A stretch of DNA of 15,243 nucleotides, from contig DBXS01000024.1 in NCBI GenBank assembly GCA_002310055.1, positions 1 to 15,243 on the forward strand, given 5' to 3'. The position numbers and the translations under genes were made by a program. This stretch comes from Clostridiales bacterium UBA1206 (GTDB lineage Bacteria > Bacillota > Clostridia > Oscillospirales > CAG-382). The notes below the pieces were generated by a model. The model did no database searches and was not told the DNA's origin. It was given only the letters and a program-made list of their open reading frames with translations. The first letter of the stretch is position 1, and every line of letters starts with the position of its first letter. Below, one piece after another: positions 6,731-14,439 of the stretch.

Positions 6731-7651
6731 ATGGAAATTTTAACGACTCCGCCGCAAGCGCCCGGCGGCTGCGTGCTCGCCGTGGGCGTGTTCGACGGCG
6801 TTCATCCCGGGCACCGCGTGCTGCTCGCACGGGCAAAAGGCATTGCCGAATCGCTCCGCGTCCCGCTTACGGTGTTCACTTTCGACAATATGCCGCAGAA
6901 AGGCGGCTGTATATTCCCGTTTTCGTATAACGCAAAGCTGCTGTGCGAATGCGGAGTCGATTTCGTCTACCGCGCCGATTTCGGGCAGATACGCGGACTT
7001 GACGCCGAACTTTTCGCCCGCGAGACCGTAAGCCGCGGCTTCAACGCCCGCGCCGCGGTGTGCGGCGGCGATTTCAGGTTCGGCCGCGGAAGGGAAGGCA
7101 CGCCCGAGCTGCTTTCAAAGTACGTGCCGCTCGTCGTTACAGTGCCGGAATTCCGCAAAAACGGGGTCGCCGTATCGTCCACGCTCATACGCGAAAAAAT
7201 GCGCAAAGGCGATATTCCCGCCGCGAACGCGCTTCTGGGGCGCGAATATTCGTTTTGTTTCAAGACCGTGCGCGGTTCGCAGCTGGGAACGAAACTGGGG
7301 TTCCCCACGGCGAACCAGATCTTCCCCGAAGGGATGTGTATCCCGCGGTACGGCGTTTACGCCGGCAAATGTTCGGTCGGCGGCAAAGAGTACGAATGCG
7401 TGCTCGATATCGGCGTAAAGCCCACGGTGTGCGAAAACGCGCTCCCCGGGTGCGAAACTCATATATTCGGCGCGGCGGACATAGCTTACGGCGACGAATT
7501 ACGCGTGTTCCCGCAGGTTTTCCTGCGGCCGGAGCGCCGGTTCGGCGACGCCGCCGAGCTCGCCGCCGCGGTGGAACGCGACGTGGAAAAGGCAAAACTC
7601 ATTTACGCGCGCAAAATGCGCTCTTTTACAAAAAAGGAACTGCAGAAATGA
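6731..7651 (+). CDS. ribF: Bifunctional riboflavin kinase / FAD synthetase
   Basis: This 306-residue protein converts riboflavin to FMN and then FAD in the cytoplasm. The N-terminal FAD synthetase module carries GVFDGVHPGH (19-28) and, further on, SSTLIREKMRKGD (the ISSTxIR nucleotide-binding motif). The C-terminal flavokinase module (~185-306) has GTKLGFPTAN, with PRYGVYAG and the GVKPTV motif after it. Length is typical of RibF. The ATG at 6731 has CGGAG about 7 bases upstream. Its TGA overlaps the next gene's ATG (ATGA at 7648-7651), so the two are translationally coupled. The usual truB/rpsO neighbours are absent. Confidence 0.96.
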   Translation: MEILTTPPQAPGGCVLAVGVFDGVHPGHRVLLARAKGIAESLRVPLTVFTFDNMPQKGGCIFPFSYNAKLLCECGVDFVYRADFGQIRGLDAELFARETVSRGFNARAAVCGGDFRFGRGREGTPELLSKYVPLVVTVPEFRKNGVAVSSTLIREKMRKGDIPAANALLGREYSFCFKTVRGSQLGTKLGFPTANQIFPEGMCIPRYGVYAGKCSVGGKEYECVLDIGVKPTVCENALPGCETHIFGAADIAYGDELRVFPQVFLRPERRFGDAAELAAAVERDVEKAKLIYARKMRSFTKKELQK

Positions 7652-9138
7652 AAAAAATCATCAGAATAACGGCGGCCCTCGCCGCGCTCATAATGCTCGC
7701 CGCGTGCTGTTTCGCCGCGTTTGCGGACGAAAGCTCTGAAACTTCGGAGCCTTCCAAGGTGGTAAAACCGCCCGAGATCACCAGCGGCAATATGGTCGTC
7801 ATACGCAGCGTCGACACCGGGCAGATCCTGCTCGACACGTCGGCCGGCGAAAAAGTCGCGCCCACGGTATCGGCAAAGCTGGTCGCCGCGATGGTCGCGT
7901 TCGACCTGATCGACAACATAGACAAAAAAGGACTCGAATACACGGTCCCGGGCGAGGCGCTGCTTTCCAAAAACATAGGGCAGAACGGCGATATCTCCTG
8001 CCCGATGCTGGGGCTCAAAAGCGGCGACGTATTCACGCCCCGCCAGCTCCTTACCGCCACGCTCGTCAGCGCCGCCAACGACGCCTGCTACGCGCTCGCG
8101 TACAACGTGATGAACGGGGACGTCAGCGAATTCGTAGACAGGATGAACGAAAAAGCGGCGTCGCTCGGCTGCACCGACACGCTGTTCACCAACCCCGTGG
8201 GGCTCAACGACGGCAAATCGTACACCACCGCGCGCGACGTTTCGCTCATCGCCGCCGGGTTCTATAAATACAACGTGCTGCTTTCCATTTCGTCGCTGCC
8301 TTCCTACGTGCTGGGCAAATCCACGCTGCAGACCAAGAACTACCTGCTTTCCAAGACGCTGACCAAGGACTATTACTTCGCCGGCGTCAAAGGAATGATA
8401 GCGGGGCAGTCGCGTATGGACGGCGGCTACTGCCTCATCACCGCGGGCGAAAACGAAGGGCTGGGCTACGTCTTTGTGGTCATGGAGGCCCCCGGCGAGA
8501 TGCGCAGCAAGGACGGCACCCGCACCTTCCCCGAAAACAACGCGTACGCGGACATACATAAAACTTTCAAATGGGCGCTCACCAGCTTCGGCTATCTGCT
8601 TATGGTCAAGGCGGGCGAGGTCATAGGCACGCTGCCCGTTTCGGTCGGTTCCGACAACACCGACACCGTCAACTACATAGCGCTCGAGGAAGTGGATATG
8701 CTCGTCCCCACGGGGCTCACCGCCGAAGACATAGTGCGCGAGCCCACGCTGTATTACGACGAGCTCGAGGCGCCGGTCGAAAAAGACAAGGTCGTGGGCA
8801 AGCTCGGCGTGTATTACGAAGGCGAACTGCTCGCCTCCGTCCCGCTCGTGACCGCCGCCGCGGTCGACCGCAGTCCGCTGCTTTCGCTGTTCGGCCGTTT
8901 CAAGGCGTTCCTCACTTCGCCCACGGTAAAAACGATAATCCGCATACTCATAGTAATCGTCATCTGCTATCTCGTGCTGCTTCTGGCGCTCAAGATCTAT
9001 TCGGTCGTTTCCAAAGCCAACAAGGCGGCGCAGAAAGCCGCGCGCGACAAGCGGCGCGAGGGGATCGACCGCGAAAAGAGCTCCGGCGACGGCAAAAAAG
9101 CCGAAGAGGATACCGAAAAAAGACAAAAACAGGGCTGA
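7648..9138 (+). CDS. D-Ala-D-Ala carboxypeptidase (peptidase S11) family protein lacking catalytic motifs
   Basis: This 496-residue envelope protein has an N-terminal signal (1-26; MLAAC is also a possible lipobox at Cys20), a penicillin-binding-protein domain (~45-300), a beta-rich PBP5-like C-domain (~320-410), a membrane helix (~430-453) and a basic cytoplasmic tail rich in Lys/Arg/Glu. Family features are TNPVGLNDGKSYTTARD (181-197) and VAPTVSAKL (70-78), aligning with VAPASTTKI. The catalytic Ser of SxxK is Val74 (K77 kept), the SxN motif aligns with AAN (142-144), and the KTG region reads KGMIAGQ (248-254) without KTG. It should not hydrolyse peptidoglycan stem peptides in the known way. 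It may instead bind peptidoglycan or act as a scaffold or regulator; this is inference. It is coupled to ribF by a 4-bp overlap. Confidence 0.88.
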   Translation: MKKIIRITAALAALIMLAACCFAAFADESSETSEPSKVVKPPEITSGNMVVIRSVDTGQILLDTSAGEKVAPTVSAKLVAAMVAFDLIDNIDKKGLEYTVPGEALLSKNIGQNGDISCPMLGLKSGDVFTPRQLLTATLVSAANDACYALAYNVMNGDVSEFVDRMNEKAASLGCTDTLFTNPVGLNDGKSYTTARDVSLIAAGFYKYNVLLSISSLPSYVLGKSTLQTKNYLLSKTLTKDYYFAGVKGMIAGQSRMDGGYCLITAGENEGLGYVFVVMEAPGEMRSKDGTRTFPENNAYADIHKTFKWALTSFGYLLMVKAGEVIGTLPVSVGSDNTDTVNYIALEEVDMLVPTGLTAEDIVREPTLYYDELEAPVEKDKVVGKLGVYYEGELLASVPLVTAAAVDRSPLLSLFGRFKAFLTSPTVKTIIRILIVIVICYLVLLLALKIYSVVSKANKAAQKAARDKRREGIDREKSSGDGKKAEEDTEKRQKQG

Positions 9139-9173
9139 AATATAAAAAAATTATGAATTTTTCAAAATTTCTC

Positions 9174-9202
9174 TTGTAAAATGAAAAGTCTTGTGTTATA
9201 TT
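9174..9202 (+). promoter_or_regulatory. Candidate promoter of secG
   Basis: TTGTAA (9174-9179), a 17-bp spacer and TATATT (9197-9202) lie in an AT-rich patch between the carboxypeptidase-family gene and secG. The match is one or two bases short of consensus in each hexamer, with ideal spacing. The predicted leader is about 55 nt. Confidence 0.6.
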
Positions 9203-9265
9203 AACCTGTACGCCTCTGCGGCGGAAAATACCGAAATATATAATATTCCAAAGGAGATAAATCCA

Positions 9266-9661
9266 ATGACCACCATCGAATACATCGTAGGCGCAATACT
9301 TCTGGTAATAGCCGTGGCGCTTATAGTCTGCATCACTATGCAGAAGACCCGTCAGCGCGGGCTCAGCGCTTCGCTCGCCGGCAGCTCGGCCGAATCCTAT
9401 TACGGCAAAAACAAGGGCATGACCAAGCAGAAACTGCTCAACACCATAACCATAGTGCTCGCGATAGTCTTTGCTGTCCTCGTCCTTCTGCTCTATATAC
9501 TCCATCCGTCCAACAGCAACAACGGCAACACCACGTCTTCCGAACCCGAACAGTCCCAGACCGAATCGAGCGAAGTAAACGTTTCCGACACGGTCGAATC
9601 CGCAGTCGAAGAATCCGAAGTAATCTCGGCCGACCAGTCCGCCGAGCCTGTTTCCGAATGA
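9266..9661 (+). CDS. secG: SecG preprotein translocase subunit with acidic C-terminal tail
   Basis: This 131-residue membrane protein is the small subunit of the SecYEG export channel. It has two helices (~5-25 and ~57-80) separated by the diagnostic segment RGLSASLAGS (31-40) and then GKNKGMTKQKLLN (~47-59). The ATG at 9266 is supported by AAGGAGAT about 8 bases upstream; an in-frame extension back to 9191 would cross the promoter. Normal SecG is about 70-80 residues. Here ~50 extra residues, rich in Ser/Glu/Thr/Gln (PEQSQTESSEVNVSD...), follow the second helix and should lie on the outer face, given SecG's usual topology. The secG-RNase R gene order is typical of Bacillota. Confidence 0.93.
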   Translation: MTTIEYIVGAILLVIAVALIVCITMQKTRQRGLSASLAGSSAESYYGKNKGMTKQKLLNTITIVLAIVFAVLVLLLYILHPSNSNNGNTTSSEPEQSQTESSEVNVSDTVESAVEESEVISADQSAEPVSE

Positions 9662-9720
9662 TCTGACGGTTTTTTTGGGCAAAAAGGGAGCGCGTTTTAA
9701 GCAATACTCTCATCAATAAA

Positions 9721-9777
9721 ACGGAGCAGCCGCGTTCCCCTTACCGAGCGCGGTCTTGCTCCGTATTTTGATTTTTA
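9721..9777 (+). terminator. Intrinsic terminator after secG
   Basis: ACGGAGCA (9721-9728) pairs with TGCTCCGT (9757-9764), extended inside by GCCGCG/CGCGGT, and is followed by ATTTTGATTTTTAT. This is a long stem with a T-tract, about 60 bp past the secG stop. A second small hairpin, TTTACC/GGTAAA (9785-9800) followed by CTTTTTT, may back it up. The next gene is therefore probably transcribed from its own promoter, which I could not identify in 9801-9860. Confidence 0.8.
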
Positions 9778-9860
9778 TACGTTTTTTACCAAACGGTAAA
9801 CTTTTTTGGCGCCCGGCGCTCAGGCGCGACCCTGACTATTAAAAAAACGGGGGTAGACCA

Positions 9861-11696
9861 ATGTTCAAATACCGCGGCATATTCCACCGCGCAGTATCGG
9901 CGGACGATTACGTTACGGTGACCGAAGCGGGCAGGGAATACGACATTCCCGTGCTTTCGGGCCCCGTAGTGGCGTTCGAAGGCGATACCGTCGAAGTGTT
10001 CACGCAGGGCGAGATAGCCCGCATATTCGCGCCGGGTTCGGCTTATAAGCAAAAATGCAGAGTGTGCGACGTAGTCCGCCGCGCCTGCGACGTCGTCACC
10101 GGCGAATACGTAGTCGCCGACAGGACCGCTTATCTCGTCCCGGACAGCTATATCCCATACCGCGTCAAAATAAAAGGCTCCGCCGGCTCGCCCGAATGCG
10201 CGCCCGGCGACAAAATAAAAGCCGAAATCCTTAAATACCGCACGTTTTCGGCGATGCGCGCAAAGCCCGTCGCCAATTTCGGCCGCGCCGACACGTTCCG
10301 CGCCAATCTTAACGCCGCTCTGCACGGCACGCCGTATTTCGCGCCGTTTTCCGCCGCCGCCGAAAAACAGGCCTCCGCCGCGAGACCGTACGAAGCGGTC
10401 AATTATATAAGCCGCCGCCGCGACCTGCGCGGCAAAACGGTGTTCACTTTTTCCGAGACCGAGACCGGCCGCAGCAGCTACGCTTTTTCGGTGTCTTTTT
10501 CCGAAAACGAATGGGTGCTCGGGCTCCACGCCGCCGACGTCGCCGAATATCTGGCGCCCGGCACGCCGCTCGATAACGAAGCGGCAAAGCGCGGCAAAGC
10601 GCTGTTCCCGGGACGCGACGGCTCGCCGCTGTTCCCCGAACAGTTCCGCCGTTCTGTCTGCGATTTGGGCATAGAACGCCCGGTGCTCGCCGTTTCGGCT
10701 TTCGTCACTTTCGATATCCACGGCAACGTGCTCGACACCGATTTCTGCGAATCGGTCATAGATCCGGTGCTCACCGCGTCTGCGAGCGACGTCGACGCGC
10801 TCGTTTCGGGCGCGGATTCCTCGGCGCTGCTGCCGCTCCGGCGCAAATATTCGGCTGTGACGCCCAGCTTTGAACAGCTTTACGAACTCGCCGCCGTGCT
10901 CCGCGCCAAACGGCTCGCCGGAGGCGGGGTGGATTTTGACCTTTGCGACCGCGTATTCGCGTTCGATTCCGAAAAACGCGTTTCGGGCGTGAGCCTGGTG
11001 CCGCGCAGCGATTCCGCGCTTATGGCGGCGGAACTGCTCGCCGCCGTGGGCGAGGCGTGCGCCGAAAAACTGCGGTATTCCGGGGCGGGATGCGTGTATT
11101 CCTCGCTCGGCGAGCGCGTTTACAACGCCGCCACCGGCGTTCCTAACGACAGATATCTGCTCGATCCGGAAGATTATTTCACTCCCGGCTACACCGCGCG
11201 CGAAGCGGCTAAAGCCCGCGGCACTTCCGCCGAGCATTACTGCTTTGCGTATCTGACCGACGAGACCGACGACGCTTTCCTTTCGCCCGTTCCCGCGCCG
11301 CACTATATGCTCAACGCGCAGAAATACATACGCTTTTACGCCCCGGCAAAAAGGTATTCCGACCTTGTGAACCAGCGCGCGATCAAGGCGTATATACGCG
11401 AAGAGCCGTTCGACGTCCGCCGTTACGAACGGGCTATAAACGCCGAAATGTCGGCGTACGCGCTCAAGCGCCGCCTCACGGGGCTGTTCGAATGCGCCTA
11501 CGCCGCGAAAAACCGCGATACCGAACTCAAAGCCACTGTGCTGAATATCTGCACGGGCGGAGCCGCGCTGCTTCTGGAAAACGGCGTGTGCGCCTTTATG
11601 CCCGCGGCGGAAGGGAAGTCCGTACGTCCGGGCGAAAAACTGAAAGTCAAAGTCAAAAACATAGATTACCGACTCGGCCGCTTTACGCTCGAATAA
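9861..11696 (+). CDS. RNase R / RNB-family protein lacking catalytic aspartates
   Basis: This 611-residue protein has the RNase R layout: cold-shock-like OB domains (~1-60 and ~68-130), an RNB domain (~185-515) and a C-terminal S1 domain (~550-611). RNB features include RRRDLRGKTVFTF (185-197), GLHAADVAEYLAPGTPLD, and YAPAKRYSDLV (493-503), which matches the family's TSPIRRYxDL. In active RNB exonucleases the segment FTIDPxxAKDxDDA holds four Mg-binding Asp residues. Here it reads FTFSETETGRSSYAFSV (195-211), with Ser198, Arg204, Ser206 and Tyr207 in those places. It should not degrade RNA by the known mechanism, but the RNA-binding domains could still act. It follows secG, the normal place of rnr, with no smpB after it. 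The ATG at 9861 has only a weak GGGGG ribosome site. It is shorter than typical RNase R (~700-800 aa). Confidence 0.88.
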   Translation: MFKYRGIFHRAVSADDYVTVTEAGREYDIPVLSGPVVAFEGDTVEVFTQGEIARIFAPGSAYKQKCRVCDVVRRACDVVTGEYVVADRTAYLVPDSYIPYRVKIKGSAGSPECAPGDKIKAEILKYRTFSAMRAKPVANFGRADTFRANLNAALHGTPYFAPFSAAAEKQASAARPYEAVNYISRRRDLRGKTVFTFSETETGRSSYAFSVSFSENEWVLGLHAADVAEYLAPGTPLDNEAAKRGKALFPGRDGSPLFPEQFRRSVCDLGIERPVLAVSAFVTFDIHGNVLDTDFCESVIDPVLTASASDVDALVSGADSSALLPLRRKYSAVTPSFEQLYELAAVLRAKRLAGGGVDFDLCDRVFAFDSEKRVSGVSLVPRSDSALMAAELLAAVGEACAEKLRYSGAGCVYSSLGERVYNAATGVPNDRYLLDPEDYFTPGYTAREAAKARGTSAEHYCFAYLTDETDDAFLSPVPAPHYMLNAQKYIRFYAPAKRYSDLVNQRAIKAYIREEPFDVRRYERAINAEMSAYALKRRLTGLFECAYAAKNRDTELKATVLNICTGGAALLLENGVCAFMPAAEGKSVRPGEKLKVKVKNIDYRLGRFTLE

Positions 11697-11722
11697 AGCG
11701 CCCGCAAATTTGGAGATCTGGC

Positions 11723-13177
11723 ATGTACCTTTTCAAAAAAACCGTTTCACTGTGCTGCGCGCTGTGCTGCGCGCTGCTTTGCGCGTGCTCTTCCGGCGTG
11801 TACACCGGCAACGTCCCGGATCCCGAGACCGTGCCCAAATCGCAGCAGCCCGACGAAGCCGCGCGCGTGCCGTTTGCCGACCTGACCGGCGAGGAGATAA
11901 TGAGCAATTTCCCGGCCGAAGACTTCGGCGGATACAAATTCAATATATTCACGTCCGCGCTCAACCGCTTCGTGCCCGAGGAAGAGGCGGCGGGCATGCT
12001 CAATCCAGTAATAAAAGAGCGCAACGACCTGCTCGAGGAACGCTACAACGTCAAGATAGCCGAAGTCTACTGCAAGGAAAGCGAATTCCTTTCCAAGCTG
12101 AACACCTCGGTCTCCGCCGGCAGGCAGTTCGCGGACGCGGTGTCGTTTTCGCGCAATAATATTTCCGCCGCCGCGGCGTCGGAACTTCTGATGAACCTGT
12201 ATTCGGTGCCGTATCTGCAAACGGATATGGCGTATCTGGACAGCGAAATGGTGCGCAAGAGTACCATAAAGAACGAACTTTACGTCATTTACGAGCCTTC
12301 CTCGCTCTATTACGCCGACCTTATGTGCGTGGCGTACAACCGCAAGCTGGTCAACGAGGAAAACGGCACGGTCTATTCGCTGGTGAAAGAAGGCAAATGG
12401 GACTCCGCCGCGATGCTTGCGCTCGCCGAGGAAGCCGCCGCCGAAGTGATGGGCAAGCGCTCGCCCGATATCGCGCGCGACACGTTCGGCATAGTTTCGC
12501 TGTTCGACCGCTCCGAGCTGTTGCACGAAAGCTTCGTTTCTTCGGGCTACGCCCTGTTCGGCGACACGTTCCACAAAGAAATTGAATATAACGCCGACCT
12601 CGCGACCGCCGACGTCATCGCCGCCAACACGGCGAACCTGTTCGGCAGCAAATGCGTTATGAATTCCGACCCCGACACCGCCGCCAAGGCGTTCCGCGAA
12701 GGCAGGGCCGCGTTCGCGGTGTGCCGTCTGGGCTTCATCACCTCGCTGGAGGGCGCGTCGCTCGACTGGGGGCTCGCGCCGTTCCCGCTGATGTATCCCG
12801 GGCAGGACGGATACCATTCGTGCATTTCGGATACCGCGTGCGGTCTTTCCGTGCCGGAATGCCAGAGGGAGCCTTCGCGCACGGGCAAAATAATGACCCT
12901 GCTCATAGCGTCGTCGTACGCCGGACCGCAGGAGGCGCTGCTTAAAAACCTTATGACTTTCACGCTGCTCGATAACGCCAGCGCGCTCGTGATGCGGCGC
13001 GTGTTCGAATCGCCGGTGACCGATATTTCGCTTTTGTATTTCGAAGGCGAAGGCAGGTTTTCGGGGCTCGGCCGCGGGACGGTGCTCGACGCGATCAACG
13101 CCGGCAAGTCGTTCGAAGAACTCGTCAACGCCAACATCATAGCGCTGCGCGAGCTCAACGCGCTGGATTTCAGATAA
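11723..13177 (+). CDS. Extracellular solute-binding-like lipoprotein
   Basis: This 484-residue protein has a lipoprotein signal (MYLFKKTVSLCCALCCALLCAC) with the likely lipidated cysteine at 22, then a short Pro/Gln/Asp linker. The mature part resembles ABC-importer sugar-binding proteins of gut Clostridia: DFGGYKFNIFT followed by a conserved-looking ERNDLLEERYNVKI segment, then alternating alpha/beta regions and GLAPFPLMYPGQDGY near the hinge. No permease or ATPase genes are nearby, so it is either an orphan binding protein serving a distant transporter or a sensor. The ligand is unknown. The ATG at 11723 has GGAGA about 7 bases upstream; the frame is open further back to 11492, but that would overlap the RNB-family gene. 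It starts 26 bp after that gene, so the two are likely cotranscribed. Confidence 0.75.
   Translation: MYLFKKTVSLCCALCCALLCACSSGVYTGNVPDPETVPKSQQPDEAARVPFADLTGEEIMSNFPAEDFGGYKFNIFTSALNRFVPEEEAAGMLNPVIKERNDLLEERYNVKIAEVYCKESEFLSKLNTSVSAGRQFADAVSFSRNNISAAAASELLMNLYSVPYLQTDMAYLDSEMVRKSTIKNELYVIYEPSSLYYADLMCVAYNRKLVNEENGTVYSLVKEGKWDSAAMLALAEEAAAEVMGKRSPDIARDTFGIVSLFDRSELLHESFVSSGYALFGDTFHKEIEYNADLATADVIAANTANLFGSKCVMNSDPDTAAKAFREGRAAFAVCRLGFITSLEGASLDWGLAPFPLMYPGQDGYHSCISDTACGLSVPECQREPSRTGKIMTLLIASSYAGPQEALLKNLMTFTLLDNASALVMRRVFESPVTDISLLYFEGEGRFSGLGRGTVLDAINAGKSFEELVNANIIALRELNALDFR
11750..11773 (+). repeat. 12-bp tandem duplication in a signal peptide
   Basis: CTGTGCTGCGCG occurs twice head to tail, and encodes Leu-Cys-Cys-Ala twice in the hydrophobic core of the lipoprotein signal. 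Being a multiple of 3, copy changes would keep the frame. Confidence 0.8.
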
Positions 13178-13222
13178 AATAAGACAAAACAAATATATTT
13201 TTTCCAAGAAAGGTGATCAACC

Positions 13223-14419
13223 ATGCTCAACAAAAAATCCATTACCGACATCGACGTGGCAGGCAAAAAAGTGCTTGTCAGGTGCGACTTCAACGTCCCC
13301 GTCAAAGACGGCGTCATCACCGACGACAACCGTATCGTAGGCGCTCTGCCTACAATCAGGTACCTTGTGGACCACAACGCGCGCGTCATCCTCTGCTCGC
13401 ATCTCGGCAGACCCAAGGGGACGTTCAACCTCAAGTACACTCTCGCCCCCGTCGCCGAAAAACTCGGCGAATATCTGGGCAAAAAAGTCGAACTCGCTTC
13501 CGACGTCATCGGCGAAGACGCTCACGCCAAGGCCGCTTCTCTCAAAGACGGCGACGTGATGCTGCTCGAAAACGTCCGCTTCCACGCCGAAGAAGAAGCC
13601 AACGACCCCGAATTTTCCAAAGCTCTCGCGTCGCTCGCCGAAATCTACGTCAACGACGCGTTCGGCACCGCTCACCGCGCTCACGCCTCTACCGCCGGCG
13701 TCGCCGATTATCTGCCCGCCGTCTGCGGTTTCCTCATTCAGAAAGAGATCGATGTCATGGGCAAAGCCCTCGACGACCCCGACAGACCTTTCGTCGCTAT
13801 CTTAGGCGGCGCCAAGGTCGCGGATAAGCTTTCGGTCATAGAAAACCTGCTTTCCAAAGTCGATATCCTCATCATCGGCGGCGGCATGGCGTACACCTTC
13901 CTCGCCGCTCAGGGCAAGAAGACCGGCACCTCGCTGCTCGACGAAAGCAAGATCGAATACTGCGCCGATATGCTCAAAAAGGCCGAAGAAAAAGGCGTCA
14001 AGCTCCTGCTGCCCGTGGACACCGTCGTTTCTCCCGTGTTCCCCGACCCCATCGACGGACCGGTTGATGTCGAGACCGTTCCCAGCAACTGCATCCCCGA
14101 TGACAAAATGGGCCTCGATATAGGCGAAAAGACCCGCGAACTGTTCGCAAACGCCGTAAAAGGCGCAAAGACCGTGGTATGGAACGGCCCCATGGGCGTG
14201 TTCGAAAATCCCACGCTCGCCAAAGGCACCATCGCCGTGGCTCAGGCGCTTGCCGATTCCGACGCCGTTACCATAGTGGGCGGCGGCGATTCCGCGGCTG
14301 CCGTTCAGCAGCTCGGCTTTGCTTCCAAGATCACCCACATTTCCACCGGCGGCGGCGCGTCGCTCGAATTCCTCGAAGGCAAACAGCTCCCCGGCATCAC
14401 CTGCCTCAACGACAAATAA
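13223..14419 (+). CDS. pgk: Phosphoglycerate kinase
   Basis: This 398-residue glycolytic enzyme transfers phosphate between 1,3-bisphosphoglycerate and ADP. It has VRCDFNVP (19-26, usually VRVDFNVP), HLGRPKG, VNDAFGTAHRAHAS, the hinge GGAKVADKLSVI, EPT-type nucleotide segments (WNGPMGVFE) and GGGDSAAA (353-360). Length and motifs are standard. The ATG at 13223 follows AAAGGTGATC. Isoleucine is mostly ATC here, unlike the ATA-rich neighbours, consistent with high expression. It lies 45 bp after the lipoprotein gene and 20 bp before tpiA. The gap gene, the usual partner upstream, is absent. Confidence 0.98.
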   Translation: MLNKKSITDIDVAGKKVLVRCDFNVPVKDGVITDDNRIVGALPTIRYLVDHNARVILCSHLGRPKGTFNLKYTLAPVAEKLGEYLGKKVELASDVIGEDAHAKAASLKDGDVMLLENVRFHAEEEANDPEFSKALASLAEIYVNDAFGTAHRAHASTAGVADYLPAVCGFLIQKEIDVMGKALDDPDRPFVAILGGAKVADKLSVIENLLSKVDILIIGGGMAYTFLAAQGKKTGTSLLDESKIEYCADMLKKAEEKGVKLLLPVDTVVSPVFPDPIDGPVDVETVPSNCIPDDKMGLDIGEKTRELFANAVKGAKTVVWNGPMGVFENPTLAKGTIAVAQALADSDAVTIVGGGDSAAAVQQLGFASKITHISTGGGASLEFLEGKQLPGITCLNDK

Positions 14420-14439
14420 GCCTGCGGAGGTAAGATAAA

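Noticed and set aside
7603..9126. Long open frame (507 codons) on the minus strand opposite the carboxypeptidase-family gene
   Set aside because: Antisense shadow of a GC-rich gene; the plus-strand frame has clear family motifs, signal peptide and start site.
9801..9860. Promoter for the RNB-family gene
   Set aside because: I saw no -35/-10 pair with acceptable spacing, so none is called.
9786..11303. Long open frame (505 codons) on the minus strand opposite the RNB-family gene
   Set aside because: Its composition is Arg/Gly/Ala-rich as expected of an antisense shadow, and the plus frame has the RNase R domain order.
11747..13207. Long open frame (486 codons) on the minus strand opposite the lipoprotein gene
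   Set aside because: Antisense shadow; the plus frame has a lipoprotein signal and a ribosome site.
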